64,000 bases of DNA, from the NCBI GenBank assembly GCA_937860055.1, contig CALMBO010000029.1:310001-374000 (forward strand). The letters are read 5' to 3'. Each line of letters opens with the position of its first letter. The first letter of the stretch is position 1. Of this stretch, positions 35,879-44,061 are shown piece by piece. The stretch comes from an uncultured Verrucomicrobiota bacterium (GTDB lineage Bacteria; Verrucomicrobiota; Kiritimatiellia; CAIQIC01; Lenti-01). The translations under genes were made by a program, and so were the position numbers. The notes beneath the pieces were generated by a model. That model was not told where the DNA came from, did no database searches, and saw nothing but the letters and a program-made list of their open reading frames with translations.

Positions 35879-37873
35879 TCAGTGCGCGAGCACCAGCAGT
35901 TCCCGTCCATCCACGCGGAGCCGGCCCACTTCGATCAACCCGCAATCGTACAGGCGGCGCTCGTCCAGCGCCCGCCGGATTTCGTTGTGGAAGGTCCAAT
36001 AGGCCCCGTCGCTCTGCATTTCGCCGTCGAGCGGCACCAGCCAGTTCCGATAATGGTCCGTGCGGAATTGTTCCAGGGCATTTCCGGCATCCGTCTCGTA
36101 CCAGGGATAGAGGAAGCGGGTGACCATGCCGAATCCCGGAAACTGGCAATAGGCCAGCGGCGGCAGCGGCTCCTCGTCCGGCTGACCCAGGCGCGCCCGC
36201 GCCAACGCGCCGCGGTACATCCGCACGCGCCGGTCTTCGCCGGCGCCGTTCCCGGAAACCGTGCCCGGCGTCCTTCCGTAGTAGAGCTCCATCAGCAGCC
36301 CCATGTCCTCCAGCGCCAGCGGGCGCCGGCCAAGGACCTCGCGATAGCCGCCGGCCCGGCTCTTCCACAGCTCCACCGCCACGCGGCGGCGGTCGGGACG
36401 CCGGGAGGGAACATCGTCCATGTACACGCTTCCGGCGGGCGGAGGCATGACCTGCCGGATTTCGGACATATCACTGTAGGCCATCCAGGGATTGTAAGGA
36501 GCCGTCCGGACCCAGTTCGCGGTCTTGAAATGGTTGTGGGCGATCCATGAACGGTTCAACTGGCCGAAGTTGCCGAGCTGGATCCACAGCAGATAGCCGG
36601 CCGCCGCCGCCGCCAGCCAGCGGATGCGGGGCTCCCGCAACAGGCCGCCGAGCGGAACCGAAAGCAGGATCGCCATCCAGACGGAAAAAATCGCGCCGTA
36701 ATAGAAGCCGCTGGCCACCAGATCGGACGGATGGTGCGCATCCACCAGGGTCTGGAACACCACGAAGAGAAGCGCCAAGGCTCCGGCCCGCGCGAAGGTG
36801 GTCCAGCCCGCGCGGCGGCGGAACGTCCAGGCGCCCAGCCCCGCCAGGGCCGCCAGGCACCCCGCCAAAATCCAGCGGCCATGGATGGGCGCTTCCGCGA
36901 CGGGAATGCTCGTCCGGAGCGCGGACCACGGAGCCATCCCGGCGGCCAGCAGCGTGGTCGCATTCTGGACGACGTGCGCCAGGTCGAATTTTCCGGGCTC
37001 GCCGTGGCGCCCGAGATAGGAGGCGAAATCGAAGGGGAATCCGTAGAACGAATGCGCCAGCCGCGGGGCCGCGAAGAAAACGAACAGAAGGAAGAACGCC
37101 GGCGGCACGGCCGCCCATGCGGCGTTTCCGGCGCACGCGCGCAGGTGGGCCCCGCTCCACCGGCGGGGCAGGAAAAAGCGGGGATTCCAGACGGGCAGCA
37201 CCGCCAGCGCGAACACGGCCGTCTCGTCCGCAAACAGCAGAACGGGCAGGACGAAGAGCAGGAACCATTTCATGGAGAGGGGAAAACGCGGCGGCTCGGC
37301 TTGATCTTCCGGCAGGCTCCGGTTCGCCCGCATCGCCATGTACAGCGTCGCGATCACGGCCACGTTGGCCAGCGATTTGGCCGCATGGAACAGCATCGAG
37401 GCCGACGAGAGATATCCGGCGGTCGCCATGTACAGCCCGGTCCCCAGCAGGGCGGTCCGGCGGCAGCCCGTCTCCCCCTTCAGGAAGAGGTACAGCAGCC
37501 AGGGCGCCAGAACCAGGCTGAAAAGCCAGACGGGCGAAAACGACGGATGCGGCGGCAGGAAGCTCCACAAGGCCAGGCGCGTCTTCATCGCCCAGATGGC
37601 GCACAGGTAGGACAGGAACCTCGGCCGCGAATCCCCGTCCAGGGCAAAGGCGTCGAGGGCCGTCCCGAAATCGGAAATCGAAGGTGCCTTCCCGTCCATC
37701 AGGATGCGGCCCGCCCAATGGCCGTAGAACTCGGCATCCTGGAAGCACCGGGAATAGTCGCAGACCAATCCGGCCAGATGGAGCGCCGCCCAGACGAACA
37801 CGGCCGCGGCCGCAAACCGGAGCAGGCCGGATGCCGGCGACCTCTCCATCGGTTTCGCATCGGCGGGATTCAT
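35879..37873 (-). CDS. Polytopic membrane protein, GT-C-like, unassigned
   Basis: A 664-residue protein with about eleven membrane segments up to residue 440 and a soluble C-terminal domain of about 220 residues. An acidic first loop (DYSRCFQDAEFYGHWAGRIL) and a later DGDSRPRFLSYL stretch suggest a GT-C enzyme, but I do not recognise the family. The window has several proteins of this shape with no common soluble domain. It has its own promoter and no Shine-Dalgarno site; a second ATG at 37849 is an alternative start. Confidence 0.5.
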   Translation of the reverse strand: MNPADAKPMERSPASGLLRFAAAAVFVWAALHLAGLVCDYSRCFQDAEFYGHWAGRILMDGKAPSISDFGTALDAFALDGDSRPRFLSYLCAIWAMKTRLALWSFLPPHPSFSPVWLFSLVLAPWLLYLFLKGETGCRRTALLGTGLYMATAGYLSSASMLFHAAKSLANVAVIATLYMAMRANRSLPEDQAEPPRFPLSMKWFLLFVLPVLLFADETAVFALAVLPVWNPRFFLPRRWSGAHLRACAGNAAWAAVPPAFFLLFVFFAAPRLAHSFYGFPFDFASYLGRHGEPGKFDLAHVVQNATTLLAAGMAPWSALRTSIPVAEAPIHGRWILAGCLAALAGLGAWTFRRRAGWTTFARAGALALLFVVFQTLVDAHHPSDLVASGFYYGAIFSVWMAILLSVPLGGLLREPRIRWLAAAAAGYLLWIQLGNFGQLNRSWIAHNHFKTANWVRTAPYNPWMAYSDMSEIRQVMPPPAGSVYMDDVPSRRPDRRRVAVELWKSRAGGYREVLGRRPLALEDMGLLMELYYGRTPGTVSGNGAGEDRRVRMYRGALARARLGQPDEEPLPPLAYCQFPGFGMVTRFLYPWYETDAGNALEQFRTDHYRNWLVPLDGEMQSDGAYWTFHNEIRRALDERRLYDCGLIEVGRLRVDGRELLVLAH

Positions 37874-37882
37874 GGGACCAGC

Positions 37883-37911
37883 ACGTTATCCGCCCCGCAC
37901 CGGGAACACAA
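37883..37911 (-). promoter_or_regulatory. Leaderless-type promoter of the 35879-37873 gene
   Basis: TTGTGT (37906-37911), a 17-base spacer and TAACGT (37883-37888) on the minus strand; the -10 box ends 9 bases before the ATG. Confidence 0.5.
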
Positions 37912-37975
37912 CCGGAAAACAGGATCCGCACCGGCCCCCGGGATTTTTTGTTTTTCATTTTGAAGGCAAACCCCC

Positions 37976-37981
37976 TAGGCT
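37976..37981 (+). promoter_or_regulatory. -10 element of paralog C, leaderless type
   Basis: TAGGCT ends 7 bases before the ATG at 37989. A TTCATT-like hexamer lies 16 bases upstream. Confidence 0.4.
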
Positions 37982-37988
37982 GGATTCC

Positions 37989-39761
37989 ATGAACAGAACG
38001 ACGCCCTCCGCGCCACCGAAGGCCCGAGCCACCCCCTGGCGCCTGATCCTCGCCCTGGGGATCGCCGCGCTGGCGATCGCCCTGTTCTGGCCGGCGACGG
38101 AATGCGGGTTCCTCCACTTCGACGACGGCAGCTATGTGTTCGAGAATCCGCACGTCAACACCGGCCTGTCCGCCGCGAACCTCCGCTGGGCCTTCACCTC
38201 GGTCCACGAGAACTGGTGGCTGCCGGTGCTGTGGATCTCCTTCATGGCGGACACCGGGCTGTTCGGTCCCGGCCCCTTCGGCTACCACCTGGTGAACGTC
38301 CTCCTCCACGCGCTCAATGCCGCCCTGCTTTTTTGGATCCTGTCCCGCATGACCGGCTCCCGCTGGCGCAGCGCCTTCGTCGCCGCGCTCTTCGCCTTCC
38401 ATCCCCTGCGCGTGGAATCCGTCGCGTGGATCACGGAGCGCAAGGACGTCCTCAGCGGTTTCTTCTTCCTGCTCGCCCTCCTGGCCTATCTTCGCCACGC
38501 CGAGCGCCCCTCCCCCGCGCGCTTTTCATGGGTCGCGCTGTGGATGCTCCTCGGCCTGATGTCCAAGGCCATCCTCATCATCCTGCCGCCGGTCCTGCTG
38601 CTGCTCGATTTCTGGCCCCTGCGCCGCGCGGGCGATCCCTTCGACCGCCGGGAATGGAGGAACTGGGGGCGCCTCCTCCTTGGGAAAGGGCCGCTGATCC
38701 TCCTGGCGGCCGCCTTCGTCCTCCTCAACCTGCGGACGCACCTGACCGGCAGCGCGATCTACGAGGCGGTGCCGCCGGCCGTCCGCGCCGGCCTCGTCTT
38801 CCCCAACTACTGGAGCTATGCCGGCAAGCTGCTTTGGCCGGCTCATCTCGCCATCCTCTATCCCGAACACGATGTCGTGGACTGGACCGTCTCCCTCGCC
38901 GCGCTGGCGGGGCTGGCCGCCGTCACCGTCCTGCTGGTCCGTCTCCGCGCGAAGCATCCCGCCCTTCTCGTCGGCTGGCTCTGGTTCCTCGTCGCCCTCT
39001 TCCCGGTCATCCGAGGCCTGCGCCTCGGCTACGCGGCCTATGCCGACCGATTCACCTACCTGCCGTCCATCGGCCTGTTCCTGCTCTTCGCCTGGGCCGT
39101 CGCGGACCTCCTCCTCCCCGAACCCCGCCGCATCCCCTTCCTGGCCGCCCTGGCGCTGGCGCTCCTCGCCGCCTGCGCGGGCAAGGTCCGCGCCACGCTG
39201 CCGTTGTGGAAAAACACCCTCACGGTATTCGAAAACGTCCTCGCGCAGGCGCCGGACTATCCGCTGGCGCACAACAATCTCGGCGCCTACTACGCCTCCA
39301 TCAACCGCCCCGGCCCCGCGCGCGTCCACCTGCAGCGCTGCCTCCAGCTCCAGCCCGGATTCGCCGACGCCCATCTCAACCTCGCCAACCTGTGCATGGC
39401 GGAGGGGAATCTCCCGGACGCCGTCCTCCACTACCGCGCCGTCCTGGAATCCCGCCCGGACAGCCTCAAGGCGCTGAACAACCTCTCCTGGCTGCTGGCC
39501 GAAACTCCCGGCGCCTCCCCCTCCCAGCGGGAAGAATCCCTCCGCCTCGCCCTCCGCGCAACCGAGCTCTCGAAATCGGCCGACGCCTCCATCCTCGACA
39601 CCCTCGCCGTGGCCTATGCCGCCAACAGGCGGTTCGGCGATGCCGCCCGGACGGCGGAGGAGGCCCTGCAACGGGCGCAGGCGAACGGGGAATCCTCCCT
39701 CGCCGCCTCCGTCGCGAAGCGCCTGGCCGCCTATCGCCGCGGCGAGCCCGGTCGCGAATGA
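37989..39761 (+). CDS. TMTC-like membrane/TPR protein, paralog C
   Basis: A 590-residue paralog with FDDGSYVFENPHV in the first external loop and HPLRVESVAWITERKDVLSG. It is the shortest of the five plus-strand paralogs: its C-terminal half holds about four TPRs (NNLGAYYASINRPGPARVHL, LNLANLCMAEGNLPDAVLHY and others) and lacks the long spacer seen in A and B. It ends in EPGRE, a variant of the PWRE tail. It is separated from paralog D by 55 bases that contain D's own promoter. Confidence 0.85.
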   Translation: MNRTTPSAPPKARATPWRLILALGIAALAIALFWPATECGFLHFDDGSYVFENPHVNTGLSAANLRWAFTSVHENWWLPVLWISFMADTGLFGPGPFGYHLVNVLLHALNAALLFWILSRMTGSRWRSAFVAALFAFHPLRVESVAWITERKDVLSGFFFLLALLAYLRHAERPSPARFSWVALWMLLGLMSKAILIILPPVLLLLDFWPLRRAGDPFDRREWRNWGRLLLGKGPLILLAAAFVLLNLRTHLTGSAIYEAVPPAVRAGLVFPNYWSYAGKLLWPAHLAILYPEHDVVDWTVSLAALAGLAAVTVLLVRLRAKHPALLVGWLWFLVALFPVIRGLRLGYAAYADRFTYLPSIGLFLLFAWAVADLLLPEPRRIPFLAALALALLAACAGKVRATLPLWKNTLTVFENVLAQAPDYPLAHNNLGAYYASINRPGPARVHLQRCLQLQPGFADAHLNLANLCMAEGNLPDAVLHYRAVLESRPDSLKALNNLSWLLAETPGASPSQREESLRLALRATELSKSADASILDTLAVAYAANRRFGDAARTAEEALQRAQANGESSLAASVAKRLAAYRRGEPGRE

Positions 39762-39802
39762 TCCCCGGGGCCTTTTGCCTTCCCACCGCCCGGCCCCTCG
39801 GC

Positions 39803-39808
39803 TAGATT
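39803..39808 (+). promoter_or_regulatory. -10 element of paralog D, leaderless type
   Basis: TAGATT ends 8 bases before the ATG at 39817. TTCCCA lies 17 bases upstream of it. The same arrangement is found before paralog E. Confidence 0.5.
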
Positions 39809-39816
39809 TCCCTTCC

Positions 39817-41895
39817 ATGACCGAAGAAGCCCGCAATAACGCCCCGCGCTGGCGGAGCCGGCTCCTGCTGGCGGCGCTTCTCGCCGCCGTGGCGGTCGCG
39901 GTGTTCTGGCCCGCCACGGAATTCGATTTCCTCAACTTCGACGACGACCGCTACGTGCTCAACAATCCCCATGTCAACCGGGGGTTCTCCATTGAAAACG
40001 TCCGCTGGGCCTTCACCGCCGTGTACGAGGACTGGTGGCTGCCGATGCTGTGGCTGTCCTACATGGCCGACACCTCCCTGTGGGGGCCGGACCCCTTCGG
40101 CTACCACCTGGCCAACATCCTCCTCCATGCGCTCAACGCCGCCCTGCTGTTCTGGATCCTGTCCCGCATGACCGGCTCCCGCTGGCGCAGCCTGTTCGTC
40201 GCCGCGCTCTTCGCCCTCCACCCCCTGCGCGTGGAATCCGTCGCGTGGATTGCCGCCCGCAAGGATGTGCTGAGCGGCCTCTTCTTCCTGCTGGGCGGAC
40301 TGGCCTATCTCCGGCATGTGGAGAGACCGCAAGGCGCCGGACGCTGGGTCCTCCTGTCGTGCATGGCGCTGGGCCTGATGTCCAAGGCCATCGTGATCAT
40401 CCTGCCCTTTGCCCTCCTGCTTCTCGACTTCTGGCCCCTCCGCCGCGCCTCCGCCCTCTGGGGCCGCGCGGCCTGGACGCAATGGCGCCCCCTCCTCCGG
40501 GAGAAGCTTCCGCTTTTCCTGCTGGCGCTGGCCTTCATCCTCCTCAACCTGCGCACGCACCGCACTGGCGGCCCGGACTACACCTCGCTCGCCCCCCTCG
40601 ACCGCCTCGCCCTCGTCTTCCCCAATTATTGGGACTACCTGCGACAGGTCTTTTGGCCGGCGCGCCTGTCCATCTACCACCCCGACGTCGATGTGGTCCA
40701 TTGGCCGACCTCCCTCCTCGCGCTGGCCGGCCTGGCCGCCCTCTCCCTCCTTTGCCTGCAGCAGCGGAAAAACCGGCCCTATCTCCTCGTCGGCTGGCTG
40801 TGGTTCCTGCTCGCGCTGTTCCCCGTCATCCGCGGCATCCGCTTTGGCCTGGCCGCCTATGCCGACCGCTTCACCTACCTGCCCTCCATCGGCCTCGCCA
40901 TCGCCCTCGCCTGGCTCGCCGCCGACCTCGTCCCTCCGCGGCGCGGACGCGGCGCCCTGCTGGCCGCGCTGGCGCTGGCGCTCCTCGCCGCCTGCGCATG
41001 GAGAACCCGCGCCGCGCTCCCCCTGTGGAAAAATTCCATTGCCGCCTTCGAGAATGCGCTGGTCGAAGCCCCCGAGCATGCCCTGCTCCACAACAACTAC
41101 GGCCTTTCCCTGATCGAATCCGGCCGGGCAGGGGAGGCCCTGCCCCATCTGGAAAAGGCCGTCGAGAACAGCCGCGGCGTCACCTCCTTCATCGCCAACC
41201 TCGGCATGGCCCTCCTCCTGCTCGACCGCGCGGATGAAGCCATCCTGCGCATGGAAAGCGCGCGCCAGAGGCTCAATCCCGATTGCGAATTCCTCAATTT
41301 CGACCTCGGCCTCGCCTGGATGGAAAAGGCCGAGCCGAAAAAGGCCATCCCCTGTTTCGAGCGGGCCTTGGCGGCCGCCCCGGCGGCAAGCCCCAACTGG
41401 CGGGTCGAGCTCGCCCGCGCCTACCGCGACGACGGCCGGATGCAGGCCTATTCCAACGAAATGGCCCGCGCCGTCGCGGATGGATTCTTCCGCGCGGATG
41501 TCGACGGGCTCCGCCTCTATTATCTCAGCCTGTGGGAAAACGGCTATGGCCGGCGCGCCTGGACCTTCTTCCGGCGCGAACTCGACCGGGATCCCGCCAA
41601 CGTCCTCCTCCTGAACAACGTGGCCTGGTACCTCGCCACGCGGCCGCCCGCCGGCGCCGATCCCGCCGAGTCCCTGCGCCTCGCGCAAAAAGCCCGCGAC
41701 CTCGCCGGCGATGCCCATGCCGGCATCCTCGACACCCTCGCCGCCGCCCAGGCCGCCAACGGGCAGTTCGATGACGCCGTCCAGACCGCCTCCCTCGCCC
41801 TCCGGCAAGCGCAGGCCGGCGGCCTCTCCGATCTGGCCGGGCAGATCGAACGACGGCTGGATTCCTACCGCCGCCGCCAGCCATGGCGGGAATGA
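39817..41895 (+). CDS. TMTC-like membrane/TPR protein, paralog D
   Basis: A 692-residue paralog with FDDDRYVLNNPHV in the first external loop and about six TPRs after residue 400. Its signature reads HPLRVESVAWIAARKDVLSG: the glutamate of the ERKD motif, present in the other seven copies, is alanine here. Whether this residue matters for catalysis is not known to me. It ends in QPWRE. It is one of three closely spaced plus-strand paralogs (C, D, E), each with its own putative promoter rather than an operon. Confidence 0.85.
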   Translation: MTEEARNNAPRWRSRLLLAALLAAVAVAVFWPATEFDFLNFDDDRYVLNNPHVNRGFSIENVRWAFTAVYEDWWLPMLWLSYMADTSLWGPDPFGYHLANILLHALNAALLFWILSRMTGSRWRSLFVAALFALHPLRVESVAWIAARKDVLSGLFFLLGGLAYLRHVERPQGAGRWVLLSCMALGLMSKAIVIILPFALLLLDFWPLRRASALWGRAAWTQWRPLLREKLPLFLLALAFILLNLRTHRTGGPDYTSLAPLDRLALVFPNYWDYLRQVFWPARLSIYHPDVDVVHWPTSLLALAGLAALSLLCLQQRKNRPYLLVGWLWFLLALFPVIRGIRFGLAAYADRFTYLPSIGLAIALAWLAADLVPPRRGRGALLAALALALLAACAWRTRAALPLWKNSIAAFENALVEAPEHALLHNNYGLSLIESGRAGEALPHLEKAVENSRGVTSFIANLGMALLLLDRADEAILRMESARQRLNPDCEFLNFDLGLAWMEKAEPKKAIPCFERALAAAPAASPNWRVELARAYRDDGRMQAYSNEMARAVADGFFRADVDGLRLYYLSLWENGYGRRAWTFFRRELDRDPANVLLLNNVAWYLATRPPAGADPAESLRLAQKARDLAGDAHAGILDTLAAAQAANGQFDDAVQTASLALRQAQAGGLSDLAGQIERRLDSYRRRQPWRE

Positions 41896-41933
41896 TCCGG
41901 CGCTTTTGCCTTCCCTCCCCCCGTTCGCTCGAC

Positions 41934-41939
41934 TAGATT
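41934..41939 (+). promoter_or_regulatory. -10 element of paralog E, leaderless type
   Basis: TAGATT ends 7 bases before the ATG at 41947, with TTCCCT 17 bases upstream. The stretch TTTTGCCTTCCC before it is identical to the one before paralog D. Confidence 0.5.
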
Positions 41940-41946
41940 TTCCGAC

Positions 41947-44046
41947 ATGCCGAAACCCATCCCGCCAACCCCCGCCTCCCGCCGTTGGATCCCCTTCCTC
42001 CTGGCCGTGGCGATCGCCGCCGCAACCCTCGCGCTCTTCTGGCCGGCCACGGAATGCGGATTCCTCAACTTCGACGACGACCGCTACGTCTCGAACAACC
42101 TGATCGTGCAGCAGGGCCTGACGCTTCCCGGCGTCCGCTGGGCCTTCACCTCCGTCTACGAACTCTGGTGGCTGCCCCTCCTTTGGATCTCCTACATGGC
42201 GGACACCTCCTTCTTCGGCCCCGGCCCCTTCGGCTACCACCTGGCCAACATCCTCCTGCACGCGCTCAATGCCGCCCTCCTGTTCTGGGTCCTGTTCCGC
42301 ATGACCGGCTCCCGCTGGCGCAGCGCCTTCGTCGCCGCGCTCTTCGCCTTCCATCCCCTGCGCGTGGAATCCGTCGCGTGGATCACGGAACGCAAGGATG
42401 TCCTCAGCGGCGTCTTCTTCTTCCTCTGCCTGCTGGCCCACCTGCGCTGGACCGAACGCCCCTCCCCCCTCCGCTTCTGGATCCTGCAGCTCCTGATGCT
42501 GCTGGGCCTCATGGCCAAATCCATCCTGGTCGTCCTGCCCTTCCTCCTCCTCCTCCTCGACTACTGGCCCCTCCGCCGCGCCTCCGCCCTGTGGGGACGC
42601 GGCGCCTGGACGCAATGGCGCCCCCTGCTGCTGGAAAAAACCCTCCTCTTCGTCCTGTCGGCCGTGTTCGTCGCCATCACGCTCGCCACCCATGGCACCA
42701 CCGGGCATCAAAACGCCGATTGGTCGATCTGGAGCCGCCTGACGCTGGTGGCCCCCAACTACGGAAACTACCTCGCCCAGATCTTCTGGCCCGCCCGCCT
42801 GTCGATCGTCTATCCCGTTTCGTTCCCGCCCGTCCTCCTGCGCGCGCTGGCCGCCGCCGGGCTCCTGGGAATCACTTTCCTCTTTTGGCGCCTCCGCGCG
42901 AAACACCCCGCCCTCCTCGTCGGCTGGCTCTGGTTCCTCGCCGCCCTCGCCCCCGTCATCCGCGGCATCCGCTTCGACGAGCAATCCCCCTTCTCGGACC
43001 GCTACACCTACCTGCCCGCCATCGGCCTCGCCATCGCCCTCGCCTGGACCGCCGCCGATCTCCTTTCCCGTGTTCGCCGCGGACGCACCGCCCTGCCGGC
43101 CGCGCTGGCGCTGGTCCTCCTCGCCGCCTGCGCCGCGCGCACGCGCGCCGCCTTCCCCGCGTGGAAAGACAGCCTCGCCGCCTTCGAGAACGTCCTGAAG
43201 CACGCCCCGGACCACGTGCTCTCCAACACCAACTACGGGGAACACCTGCTGGGAATCGGACAAACCGAGCAGGCGCTCGTCCATCTGGAACGGGCCGCCG
43301 GCGGCGGCGATCCCAGCGCCCTCCCCTTCTCCAACCTCGGCATGGCCCTCCTCCTCCTCGACCGCCCGGACGAAGCCATCCGGCGCATGGAGGCTGCCCG
43401 CGCGCAATGCCGCACCGACCTCGTCTTCCTCGACTACACCACGGCCCTCGCCTGGATGCAGAAAAACGATCCGAAGGCCGCCATCCCCTTCTTCCTGCGC
43501 GCGCTGCAGACCGGCTCGCCCCCGCCCACCTGGCGGGCCGAGCTCGCCCGCGCCTACCGCGAGGACGGCCAGCTCCCCGCCTACTCCAACGAACTGTCCC
43601 GCATCGCCGCGGCCGGCTTCCCCAACCTCTCCAGCTACGACGGCCTCTGTCTCTACTACCTGGGCCTCTGGCAGCACGGCCACGGACGGCGCTCGTGGAC
43701 CTTCTTCCAGCGCGAACTGGAAAAGGATCCGGACAACGTCAACATGCTGAACAACGCCGCCTGGTTCCTTGCCTTCGATCCCCCCGCCGGCGCCTCCCCC
43801 GCCGATGCCCTCCGCCTCGCCCAAAAGGCCCATGACCTCGCGGGCGACGCCAACCCCGGCATCCTCGACACCCTCGCCCTTGCCCATGCCGCCAACGGAC
43901 AGTTCGACGACGCCATCCGCTTTGCGGAGAAGGCGCAGGCCATCGCCCGCTCCCAGGGCATGGAAGATTTCGCCCTCCAGATTGAAATCCGCCTCCAGGC
44001 CTTCCGCGCCGGCCGGATGTGGCGCCCCCCCGCCCCCGCGCCCTGA
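41947..44046 (+). CDS. TMTC-like membrane/TPR protein, paralog E
   Basis: A 699-residue paralog with FDDDRYVSNNLIV in the first external loop, WWLPLLWISYMADTSFFG after it, and HPLRVESVAWITERKDVLSG. The TPR half resembles paralog D (RLAQKAHDLAGDANPGILDTLA against RLAQKARDLAGDAHAGILDTLA), so D and E are the closest pair in that region. The C-terminus, MWRPPAPAP, has lost the PWRE tail. It converges on the STT3-like gene with 15 bases between stops, leaving no room for a classical terminator. Confidence 0.85.
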   Translation: MPKPIPPTPASRRWIPFLLAVAIAAATLALFWPATECGFLNFDDDRYVSNNLIVQQGLTLPGVRWAFTSVYELWWLPLLWISYMADTSFFGPGPFGYHLANILLHALNAALLFWVLFRMTGSRWRSAFVAALFAFHPLRVESVAWITERKDVLSGVFFFLCLLAHLRWTERPSPLRFWILQLLMLLGLMAKSILVVLPFLLLLLDYWPLRRASALWGRGAWTQWRPLLLEKTLLFVLSAVFVAITLATHGTTGHQNADWSIWSRLTLVAPNYGNYLAQIFWPARLSIVYPVSFPPVLLRALAAAGLLGITFLFWRLRAKHPALLVGWLWFLAALAPVIRGIRFDEQSPFSDRYTYLPAIGLAIALAWTAADLLSRVRRGRTALPAALALVLLAACAARTRAAFPAWKDSLAAFENVLKHAPDHVLSNTNYGEHLLGIGQTEQALVHLERAAGGGDPSALPFSNLGMALLLLDRPDEAIRRMEAARAQCRTDLVFLDYTTALAWMQKNDPKAAIPFFLRALQTGSPPPTWRAELARAYREDGQLPAYSNELSRIAAAGFPNLSSYDGLCLYYLGLWQHGHGRRSWTFFQRELEKDPDNVNMLNNAAWFLAFDPPAGASPADALRLAQKAHDLAGDANPGILDTLALAHAANGQFDDAIRFAEKAQAIARSQGMEDFALQIEIRLQAFRAGRMWRPPAPAP

Positions 44047-44061
44047 TCCCCGCCGCGCTCC

